Positions 1 to 12,207 of a stretch of DNA of 13,883 bases are shown in pieces. Origin of the DNA: Saccoglossus kowalevskii. Taxonomy: Eukaryota; Hemichordata; Enteropneusta; Harrimaniidae. The translations under genes were made by a program, and so were the position numbers. Each line of letters opens with the position of its first letter. Within the stretch, counting starts at the first letter, position 1. A model generated the notes under the pieces. The model did not search any database. It was not told where the DNA came from and saw only the letters and a list, made by a program, of their open reading frames with translations. The DNA is taken from assembly GCF_000003605.2 (NCBI RefSeq), contig NW_003129357.1, forward strand, positions 800,074 through 813,956, written 5' to 3'.

Positions 1-164
1 GAACGCTCGGCACAAACCAAAATTACACTCTCAGTGGATACTGATTCATCTAGTATGAAATGATAAAGGAGGGAGTGCAGCTATATATTGTATATATTGC
101 ACATCCCAAGATCCCATAACATGAACGTGGCAATTGATACTAGGTTTGTCCCATACTTAATTAC

Positions 165-3856
<3,692 letters not shown>

Positions 3857-3980
3857 AGTGTTAGCGACTGATAATCGTTACATTTATAGATAGAGTGACC
3901 CACCCTAGACCAGCAGCATTCGCTAACCCATAACTCATGCCACATTTGGTCCGTCTGCGATGATCGGTTCACAACCGGCT

Positions 3981-4016
3981 CACGTGACGTCACTGTATGC
4001 AGTAAACAATGGGCGG
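3981..4016. promoter_or_regulatory. E-box/CRE/GC-box cluster upstream of ALLC
   Basis: CACGTG (3981-3986) overlaps the full cAMP-response palindrome TGACGTCA (3985-3992), and GGGCGG follows at 4011-4016. The cluster lies 125-160 bases upstream of the ALLC start codon, a normal distance for a proximal promoter. bHLH-ZIP factors bind CACGTG and CREB/ATF factors bind TGACGTCA; the GC box suits Sp1-type factors. Being palindromic, the first two sites could act in both directions, but the HPDL-like start is 1.4 kb away on the other side. Function is inferred from motifs only. Confidence 0.5.
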
Positions 4017-4077
4017 GACTTATGAGGTTAACTCATGAATATTCATATCTTCATATGATCATGCATTGATGATTACG

Positions 4078-4713
4078 ATGGATAATAAATCCTCATTGGC
4101 CAAGTCAATGCAAGAAATTACTGGTAAAAAAGAAGTGGGTAATTTTTGGAATGGGAATGAAAATAACATTCAAGAAATTTGTAACGTGTAGAGACTGACT
4201 ATGAGTCAAAATGAAAAAAAAATTATAAATACAGATGGGACAGGTGAACAGAATAAACTAAGAACATATAAATTATTCAAAACAGAATTTAAAATGGAGG
4301 AGTATATAAATAATATTAAGGATGGTGAAATAAGAAAACAAATATGCAAACTAAGAATAAGTGACCATCCGTTAATGATTGAGAAGGGCATGCATGTAAG
4401 ACCAAAGGTTAAAGTTGAACACAGAATCTGTACAAGATGCAACCCAGATTCAATTGAGGATGAATTCCATTATGTTGTGAAATGCCCACAACATATTACA
4501 ATTGGGAGCAAATTGTTTGACTCAATTAGAAATAAAACTGTTAATTTCCATTTGTTGGATAAGGAGTCAAAATTTTAGTACATTACGGGCAACACGTCCT
4601 CATTAATACAGCTTGCATTTTCATTAAAAGAAAGTATGGTAATGTGATTCCATAATTATCAATTTTGTTAAACCGTTTTAGTGTGTCTTTTGTTTATGTA
4701 TGTATGTATGTAT
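4078..4713 (+). mobile_element. Non-LTR retrotransposon (LINE) ORF2 C-terminal relic
   Basis: The frame read from ATG at 4078 is broken by TAG at 4189 and again by TAG at 4576. The central 125-codon piece (4201-4578) carries NKLRTYKLFKTEF, then KLRISDHPLMIE, then ICTRC...DEFHYVVKCPQ with a C-x2-C-x9-H-x4-C spacing. This order is typical of the region after the reverse transcriptase domain in several animal LINE groups. The sense continues past the second stop with YITGNTSSLIQLAFSLKES, again like the LINE C-terminus, so that stop is probably an inactivating mutation. No reverse transcriptase domain is present, so the copy is 5'-truncated. A short (ATGT)n run at 4696-4713 may mark the 3' tail. 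It lies between ALLC and the HPDL-like gene. A domesticated gene is unlikely given the stops. The clade is not assigned. Confidence 0.75.
4696..4713. repeat. (ATGT)4.5 microsatellite
   Basis: Eighteen bases of perfect ATGT repeat. Its position just after the LINE coding relic fits the simple-repeat 3' tails seen on some LINEs, though it may be independent. Confidence 0.8.
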
Positions 4714-5414
4714 CGTTATTTAAATATAGATTTGACTATGTTCTACTCATAACGAATTCTTAAACAGAAAGGGCAAGAAGGCATTATTTGTGCTGGAGGC
4801 AGAAACAAGATACAACTTTTTAAATACTTAGTCAATCCCGATATTAGCCTATGGCAGAGATGCATTGGGATATGTTAGCTCATATATATATTTTACGTTT
4901 TTACAGGAAATAAAATGAAAGTCCCGAATACATTTACAGTAAAAACAATAGGTTTTTACACTTTACAGATGAAACAAATTCCTAATTACATTTTACATTT
5001 TCAATATATATTTGATAATTTGTGTTGAAGAATCAAAATTGGAAATTGCGTACCAACATTTAATGTGGAAAATGGAAAATACGCTTACAATAAAAAGATC
5101 TTTGTACAAATTACGGACGAAAAAATAGCAGATTACATTTTACATCTTGCCCATGTCTACGAATTTACGTTTTTTTATTTATTTATTTAGTTAAATTACA
5201 TTATTACTAAATTGAAAATTAATTGAAAAAAATAATTAAGAATGTATCAAATAATGATGTTAATGACGTAGGTTGTGAATATTTATGCATCAGTCCCATA
5301 AACTGAACCCACGCCGACTCTGTCAACCGTAATGATTTCGAGAACCCGCCGCCAACGACGACATTTTTCAGACAACGTAAGGTCAAATCTATGTCGCTGT
5401 CGGCGCTTTTCATC
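4714..5414. other. Upstream region of the HPDL-like gene
   Basis: Very AT-rich sequence up to about 5260, then a more balanced stretch to the start codon that probably holds the 5' UTR and promoter. A CRE-like half site TGACGTA lies at about 5263-5269. No TATA box at a convincing distance and no additional exon were identified. The minus-strand frames at 5219-5465 overlap this stretch and are not supported as genes. Confidence 0.5.
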
Positions 5415-8400
5415 ATGGCGGCCACGGTTCATCATGTGCGAATATCCGTCCGAAATGGCCCCCAAATGCTCAAAAAATTTACTAAGTGTCTGGGTTTCAG
5501 ACTTTTTGCCGAAAGACGAACTGTTTCTTCCAATCAGTGGGCGGTCAGAAGTGGATCTGCCATATTTGTTATAATTGAAAGACCGTGTTCGTTGCCTGCT
5601 ACCGGCGAACTTTGCGAACGTGATCCCGATCAGGAGATTATGTCACGTAGCAACTCACATCGTGAAGAATGTTGTCCACATGTCAATTCTGTCTATGATG
5701 TTACTTTCCAAGTCAGCGATGTTGACAGGACTTTTAGCCATGCTAGGGACAACGGTGCCAAAGTCCTTGAAACCCCACACTTTGACGAGGATGACCTGGG
5801 CCGGGTTCGGCGTGCCGTTGTGAAGTCATGTGTCGGGGATGTCGTGCACACACTACTCGACACATCCGAATACACGGGGTCGTTCTTACCAGGTTTTAAG
5901 TATATTCACGACAAGGAAACTAATAACGTGTCATCGTCAAGGGATTCTCTTTCTCATTTTGATCACGTGACTTACGCGTGTCCAATGGGAGCAACTGAAG
6001 ATATTTTGATGTTTTATGAACATTGTTTTGGGCTCAAAAGATTTCTGGTTAACAGGTAAATTATCATGATACATGAAATATAAATCCTCATTTTATGAAA
6101 TTGTATTTTATCATAAAGGAGTTCATGTTTAATATTAGATTTTAGAATCTTAATTTTTTAATACATGTACCTGTATACCCGGTACATGTATGCACACTAA
6201 TCAGAATTATAAGGTGCGCTGTTTAGAATCGAACAGATGAACCAAACTTAAACTAAATAGCTGCCAGAACCCTGATTTATCCGTGAAAATTTCAATTCCA
6301 CTTTGAATCTTGCACAATATTGTTATATTATTATGCAAGGTGAACCAAGCTTACGTGATTGCTGGTGTGCGCATACACATTCTCAGTGTATTGTGTTTTA
6401 CGCATCCACCTCATCTTGCTATAGCAGGATCCGTGCCAGTGTTGAGCGTGTTTTTTCAGTACATGCAAACATTGTACTACTTTGGTGCAAATAGTTTCTG
6501 CCATGAATTGAATATGCTAGCCATACTGCTGGGGATTTGGTAGATTTATAAGATGAGAGTATGCAATTTGAATATTTGTGTATTTTTATACACTGTATGT
6601 TAAAAAGATCTCACATTGTTCAAACACAATTCTAACCAATAGTATCACAGAACACAAAAGATGCCTGAAAACTGTTGTATGAACATAAATGAGTATGATT
6701 ATTGCAATTTAATTAAAAAAATAATCAAATCACATATAATACACTCTGCAAATAAGCACTAGCAAAACTGGCAGAAACGAATACTCACTTGTTTGTATTA
6801 GTATTTCTAGACTTTAATGTTTGTCGTGTGATCATATTGCTAGTACAGTAACATGGTTTCAAATGCATGTATGTAATTTTCCATTCAACTGTGAGATTTA
6901 GTATATTCTGCCACAAAAATGATTTTGAACTTCTGTTTTTATAGTTCAATGTCAAAATGCTAATCTTTCAAAAGTGGATATCGGGTAACTTGGACATGGT
7001 TTGTCAGTTTTCATTCAAATTTGTCACATACTATGGTTATGGAAACGTTTTACAGTAATAAACTGACGAACTATCCCCCCTGCTAAGGGGGGGGGGGGGG
7101 GTCTTTTAATTTTATGATGTAGATAGGCAAGTGTAATTCACAGATAGATCACTATTGTTTGACACCCCTAGCCATGTGAATTTAAATTAGAGACATGACA
7201 AACAAATTTGAACTGATACTTACTAGTATTAAAACTGCAAATTTGAGGACACTGCCTTCACCATATTATTCAACACAAGAGGGCGCTTGACTTGTACAAA
7301 GGGTCTATTAGCCACTTTAGTCCAGAACTAACAATACAAAGAGTTGCAATTGCTGTATTCCCAGAATCTCAAATTCGGTCATTACATATATGTTTACATT
7401 GTAAGCCCCATGTAACACATGACACATGGCAACAAGCATTCATATTCATGAGATGTATGGTAATGTAATTTTTGTGCCTCATTTTGATCCTCAGACTTGC
7501 ATTTTCTCAAACATACTTTAAACAATTTCAGCAAGTGCAATAACATAGACATGCACCTCAATTTGTTTTACTTTCACTTGTGATCTATGTTTTTCTTTGC
7601 TATGTTTTAAACCGGAGGGGTCGTCACGCAACACATGTTCGAATTTGATGTAAATAAACAATCTGTTGTATTTGCCACTTGGCACTCAAGATTCAAGGAC
7701 ATGCTCACGACAACCCCTTCGCTTTAATATGACGAGCACAAAGAGAACTTTCAAAAATTTAACATAGAATGCGTCATTTTCAATGACTTGTATTTAACAG
7801 CACATTGGACTGTCATATTTATTTTCTACACTACATAGGAGTGAAGATGTGACAGAAGGATACGTAGTTAAAGGGGAAGACATGGCAATGAGATTAAAAG
7901 CCATGCAATATTGGAAATGTGCCGAAACTCATCTGGGCTCGGTGGAATCTTCAAGCACCCCTCAAATTAAATTTGTCATTGCGGAACCTTTGCCAGGACA
8001 AGGTAATATCAACTCTTATTGATTGGTATGATAGTGTTATAACGTTTTTGTTTACTGTAAAATTACTAATTTTCACTGGGTTTAAATTTCGCTGATTTAC
8101 CATTTCAGGCATAATTCAGTGGGTTTTAAATTCACGGTTTTATCATTTAGATAATGTGTTCTATGTTAAATTTTACATATTCACTGGGTTTTAATTTAAC
8201 GCATTTTCCAGTCAGCGAAATAAGCAAAATTAAAACCCAGTGAATAATTAATCCTTTTACAGTATCTACTCAGTATTCTTCTCACGTGTTGTCCACAAAA
8301 TGACCACAATTAATTTGCATAAAATACTGCTTATTTATTGCTTTTTAGCAAAAAATATAAAAACTATACTGCTATATATGTGGTCAGTCAGTGGCTTTCC

Positions 8401-10295
8401 AGTATCTATGGATCACCAAAATTGTCATTATTTCGTGTTACTTAAAAGCAAAATTAAATCACTGTCCCTGCATTTACTGAGTAACACCTTCACTAACACT
8501 TCATATATTTTAGCATTCTGATAGTTCCTTATGAAACCTGAAATAGGAACAATTGATTCAAGTCCTTACTATTTTATTCTAATTCAGTTTGCATTATTAT
8601 TAGGCAATTTGCATATTAATTACTGTCATCACCATATTGTTTCAGACACTAAAACAGCGATATTGTTAGCAAAGTTGCCGAGTGGTTTGCCATGTACATC
8701 TCAACTGACGCAACCAAAGAACATGGTTCATTCATATTCCCATACTGCATCTCCCATGACTGATCAGTTGCCATTGTTTCTTAATTCTGTGAAACAGCAG
8801 TGAAAATGGCTGACCCATTTCGACTCAACGTACACTATTTTCTAATACACGCACATTAGATATAGAGTTCACTTCATGATTGGCGACTCTCGCTATAATT
8901 TCAAATATGAAAGTATAAATACTGAGCATAGACTATGACATTTACAATCACTCATTTGATAAGAAATGTTGAATATGTGTCTACATTTTAAATTGTGTAC
9001 ATTTCTACCAATAGGACCAAATCAAGTTGAAACGTTCCTCAGAAATCATGGCGGTGCAGGTATCCAGCACATCGGTCTTCATACTTCTGATATTGTAGCA
9101 TCAACAGCCGCTATAACCGAGGCCGGTTTACCGCTTATAGTTCCACCAGATGCATACTATACCGAGGTAATTACCCGTTTGACAATATATTTTAATTTTA
9201 TTTTAATTTTTTAACCTCAAAAAGTACAATGTTGATTTATTATACTGTATTTGCTCTATTTAAAGCACATGCATGTATAAACCCCAGATTACATTTATTG
9301 TATCCATATTACATGCTTAGTCAACACACACCTGATATTTAAGTGTATGCACTACTAATTGAGCAAATACAGTATTATTTACCGTACTCAACCACATTAG
9401 TGCCCAGGGTCCTCAACTCAGAAAATCATGATTTTAAAGGGGTGGGCACGTCATTCTTGACTTTTACAATGAATAAACAGAAATGGTCACAAAATATATT
9501 CACAATTTATCACAATATTAATTACATACCATTTGAATTTACGAGATTAAAAATATTAGAGTCTGTTGGAACACAGATGAAGTCAAAATCTTCATCATTA
9601 TCTTCATTGTTGAATGTGTTATGCAAACTTTTGCTAAAAAGCACTTTCCACCATGATGTTTTGACCATGATTTGACCTGCAACGTCCTTTGACCTAATAG
9701 GTGAAATCTGTTATTACCCAATCAGAATTCAGAATTTCTGGTAACGCAATGCAGATGTGAATTATCGATATCGAAGTACGATCTGTTGGAACTGATTTCT
9801 TCTGTGAGTTAATTTGCCGAGGAAAATTGTTCAACTCATTGATCATTCAAGTACCACTTAGCAATGAACGATTTTTATAAACTTTGATTTTCAGATTGGA
9901 AAACTTCATGAAATTCAGTATGTTGGCGAGAATGTTGACTTGATGCAGAAATACTGTATATTGCTTGACTCTGAAGCCGATGCAGGAAACACCAGTAATA
10001 CAGATGTAGCGGAGGGTCATAGGTCAGTACACAATAATAGTGGCATTTCAGAATTCTCAGCTTGTTTAGGATCTGTCGTTAATAATTCTAAATTAATTTT
10101 TACTTTCCGCAATACAGGTATCTGATGCAGGTGTTCACGCAGCCGATATTTGAAGAGGACACTTTCTTCCTAGAGCTTATACAACGACATGGTGCTACTG
10201 GCTTTGGTGCTGGCAATATCACGGCACTGTGGCGATCTGTACAAGTGTATATGAACAAACAAGAATCTAAACGAGACTTAGCTAACAAAAGTTAA
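5415..10295 (+). CDS. HPDL: 4-hydroxyphenylpyruvate dioxygenase-like protein (HPDL-like), complete, five exons
   Basis: Member of the vicinal-oxygen-chelate dioxygenases related to HPD. Mammalian HPDL is a mitochondrial protein that makes 4-hydroxymandelate for the ubiquinone headgroup; the same role here is inferred. Exons are 5415-6055, 7839-8002, 9015-9166, 9895-10022 and 10118-10295, all GT/AG, with phases 2, 1, 0, 2 that join without a break into 420 codons and TAA. ATG 5415 is preferred over the upstream in-frame ATG 5391 because it has A at -3 and G at +4 and gives MAATVHHV, like the start of human HPDL; 5391 has a poor context. The N lobe covers about 1-165 (LPGF at 158-161) and the C lobe 180-405. 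The iron ligands expected for the family are His184 (HFDHVTYAC), His287 (IQHIGLHT) and Glu381 (TFFLELIQR). The ending [14 protein letters not shown] matches the family C-terminus. Human HPDL is 371 residues and intronless, so this copy is longer, with extra residues near 65-90 and 345-360, and split. An HPD enzyme of tyrosine breakdown is less likely, since the N-terminus and the FLPGF context fit HPDL better. Confidence 0.93.
6161..6191. repeat. Short inverted repeat, 11-base arms
   Basis: ATACATGTACC (6161-6171) and GGTACATGTAT (6181-6191) are exact reverse complements with a 9-base spacer. The arm is itself built around the palindrome TACATGTA. It could be a hairpin or a remnant of a small transposon end; no target duplication was seen. 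Confidence 0.7.
7075..7101. repeat. C6 - loop - G15 homopolymer hairpin
   Basis: Six C (7075-7080), the spacer TGCTAA, then fifteen G (7087-7101). The C run can pair with part of the G run, and the G run can form a G-quadruplex. Both properties make the exact length prone to sequencing or polymerase slippage error. It lies in HPDL-like intron 1. Confidence 0.85.
8053..8264. mobile_element. MITE-like inverted-repeat element with TA ends
   Basis: The element begins TACTGTAAAA (8053-8062) and ends with the exact reverse complement TTTTACAGTA (8255-8264). The similarity extends inwards for roughly 45 bases on each side (left 8055-8101, right 8216-8262), around the shared core TTCACTGGGTTT. TA at both outer edges fits a TA target duplication, as in Tc1/mariner-type elements. 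The core word occurs three times in direct orientation (near 8072, 8116 and 8190) and once inverted (near 8233-8243), so the interior is built from repeated blocks. No transposase is encoded. It lies in HPDL-like intron 2. Confidence 0.75.
8646..8803 (+). other. Orphan open frame behind a splice acceptor in HPDL intron 2
   Basis: A plausible acceptor (CACCATATTGTTTCAG, ending 8645) is followed by 51 sense codons and TGA at 8801-8803. The reading frame is the one that a splice from HPDL exon 2 (phase 1) would use. Neither nearby GT donor (8789 or 8800) restores the phase needed for exon 3, so it cannot be a simple cassette exon. It would be an alternative last exon that truncates the protein after residue 268. 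The translation resembles no domain that I know. It may be chance. Confidence 0.25.
9167..9894 (+). other. HPDL-like intron 3
   Basis: Phase-0 intron, donor GTAATT and acceptor TTTGATTTTCAG. It contains the small inverted-repeat element at 9243-9374. The overlapping open frames at 9343-9675 (plus) and 9539-9721 (minus) have no family resemblance and are taken as chance. Confidence 0.75.
9243..9374. mobile_element. Second MITE-like element with 14-base terminal inverted repeats
   Basis: TACTGTATTTGCTC (9243-9256) and GAGCAAATACAGTA (9361-9374) are exact reverse complements, bounding 132 bases. Weaker symmetry continues inwards for about 25 bases. As with the element at 8053-8264, the ends are TA followed by CTGTA, suggesting TA target choice and perhaps the same superfamily, but the internal sequences differ. 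There is no coding capacity. Confidence 0.65.
10023..10117 (+). other. Short HPDL-like intron 4 (95 bases)
   Basis: Donor GTCAGT and acceptor CCGCAATACAG. At 95 bases it is much the shortest intron of the gene. It contains no stop in the incoming frame. If retained, the reading frame runs through it and ends at TGA 10123-10125, just inside exon 5, losing the Glu381 iron ligand and the C-terminus. Confidence 0.8.
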
Positions 10296-10514
10296 CCCTT
10301 GTTCTTTTCCATTACCTGCAGGGCATATTTAACACATGTAGTTATTTTTTCTAGTTTTGCATATTTATTTTCATAGACCAGTATTATTTAAATGTGTTTT
10401 GATTTACATAAATGATGTGTTGTTGAAAACACGTTTTAAAAATATCTGCTTGAGTGTACTTATTTTGCTCATTACCGGTACCAAAGAAAAATACATGTAG
10501 GTTTGGAAGAATGA

Positions 10515-10735
10515 ATTAAAAAACGAGAAGTCAATATTTCATCATTCATAACTTTAATTATGTTGAGGACATGTGTATTTATTATGGCATGTAACTTCAA
10601 TATGCATGTACGGCGATACGAGTTGAAGATTCTCCTCCCAGCATGCATCAGTCAAACTTCTGACCAATGGAATCACAGACCACTTAGGAAAGTTTGAATA
10701 GAGATTATTGCCCCAATATAGAAACGTTTAATAAA
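10515..10735 (+). terminator. Candidate polyadenylation signals of the HPDL-like gene
   Basis: ATTAAA at 10515-10520 and AATAAA at 10730-10735 lie about 220 and 435 bases after the stop codon. Either could set the mRNA 3' end; these hexamers are common by chance in AT-rich DNA. A GC-rich hairpin follows at 10795-10811 (GTGGGGG / CCCCCAC, three-base loop). Confidence 0.35.
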
Positions 10736-12207
10736 CGCTTTTCGAATAAGAAACATTGGATAATTCAGACATGCAGAAAGCAAATGGAATCGCTGTGGGG
10801 GCACCCCCCACTTGGTTGTTAATAATATTTTGTGTTTTCGAAAGTTTTATTTGGAAGATGTTTAATGAAGTGATTATGTTTGCTGTGTGCGTACTTTAAT
10901 CATCTGGCTTCCAAGCAAGAACATTGGCACAACACTTGTCACAAATGACTTATTTCACAAATTCTTACATCTGCATTATTATTTATAGAAATTTATACCG
11001 CGAGTTGTTTGGAATCATCTTAAAATATGCATACCTTCAAATGGAATCATATTTCACATATTTCACAAACTGCATTTATAAATTTCTAGTATTGCATACT
11101 GCCGTGTACATATCTCACTTAAAATTTACCATTCTTTTCGGTCATTTTCCCTTCACTCGTAGCTTTCTTTTTTGCTAAATTCATGAAATCAATGACCCAA
11201 GTACAAGAACTGTTAAGAATATAACATATTACCTGGCTTTAAATTTTGCTGGCCCACCCCTGATCATAAAACTGAGCAGTCCCTAAGATGAGTGTTAGTT
11301 ATTCCAATGAGAATTTTTTTCTAAATTTTTGACTTTCGGAAATGTTTTTGATGTTCTCTGAAATTGCTAAAGAAGAGATGTCATTTGAAAAACATTTGTC
11401 AAGGAAAAAAATTTGTTTATTTTCTCGGATATATACTAATCACTTTACTTCCACACATGTCCTAATATATACTTGTGCTTAAAAATAAAGTTCACAGCAT
11501 TGAGTGGTCTGACAAAACTAAAATATCGGCAAGGATTGTTATTATCAATGATAGTGTAAAGACAGAATTTCATTCCTTTATGTATTTATATGTCTGAAAT
11601 AAAGTTAAACTATTGTTCACAATATTGTCCCACATTTTCATATTGTTTACATTATGGGGACAAAATATTAATATCTGTATGTACGCTGTAAATCTTGTGA
11701 TTATATGTAAATTATTATTTATCGTCATGTGCAGTAGAAATTACTATGCATAAGGTCAATCAACTATAGTTGACGCAAACGAAACAAACAATGGACCATC
11801 CACGTCGCATGTGCACAACAAGCTTCATAACAAATATTTATTCTGTGATGTGGTGCATTTTCAATCAAACAGAAAATCTTGTGTGCAGTTCTCAATCGTA
11901 TATGAATTTATGAATGCTTGTTAGTTTTCAGCTATTGGCAAGAAAATTCGGACTAGAATATCGTGCAAATATTATGACTTGCTAAAGTCTTCAAACGAGA
12001 TGATGCATATAAAACAAGTTTATAGGTATAGAAAAAAATTATTTTTACAACAAATTATCCAAAATTAGGCTCCAAAACATACACAAAATCATTCTATATT
12101 CCGAAAAATCAAAGCATAATTCATGCTTCCAGTTGCTGACATTGAACCTCGTTCCCAAAATTCATTTTCTTGAAAGTTAGATTTTAATTTGGCTTAAAAA
12201 ATTAATA
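10736..12207. other. Convergent intergenic region
   Basis: AT-rich sequence between the 3' ends of the HPDL-like and AhpD-like genes. The 84-codon plus-strand frame at 10924-11178 has low-complexity, AT-driven composition and no domain. TAGAAATTTATA near 10986 recurs inverted near 11078. No RNA gene, repeat array or transposon ORF was recognised. Confidence 0.6.
11837..11842 (-). terminator. Candidate polyadenylation signal of the AhpD-like gene
   Basis: AATAAA on the minus strand, about 370 bases past the TAA stop at 12208. A variant ATTAAA also occurs on the minus strand at 12188-12183, only 20 bases past the stop. Which one is used cannot be told from sequence. Confidence 0.3.

Larger units (their letters stand above)
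6056..7838 (+). other. HPDL-like intron 1
   Basis: Phase-2 intron of 1783 bases, donor GTAAAT and acceptor TACACTACATAG. It contains an 11-base inverted repeat at 6161-6191, a 15-base G run at 7087-7101 and no exon with family resemblance. The frames at 6303-6543 show no domain. Confidence 0.75.
8003..9014 (+). other. HPDL-like intron 2
   Basis: Phase-1 intron, donor GTAATA and acceptor TTTCTACCAATAG. It contains the inverted-repeat element at 8053-8264 and an open frame preceded by a good acceptor at 8646, described separately. The plus-strand frame 8300-8521 has no recognisable domain. Confidence 0.75.

Noticed and set aside
1-160. Search for the next ALLC exon (expected to continue PDGG)
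   Set aside because: No acceptor followed by a GG-x-x-R-type reading frame was seen on the minus strand, so the next exon must lie left of the window.
5391-5414. Upstream in-frame ATG at 5391 as the HPDL-like start
   Set aside because: It has a weak context (T at -3, T at +4) and adds eight residues with no family match. ATG 5415 has a strong context and gives the family-like MAA start.
5575-5823. Plus-strand 82-codon frame and the minus-strand frame at 5693-5875
   Set aside because: Both overlap HPDL-like exon 1 in other frames and have no domain of their own.
10924-11178. 84-codon plus-strand frame in the convergent intergenic region
   Set aside because: Rich in Tyr, Phe, Ile and Leu as expected from AT-rich noncoding sequence; no domain, conserved motif or splice context.
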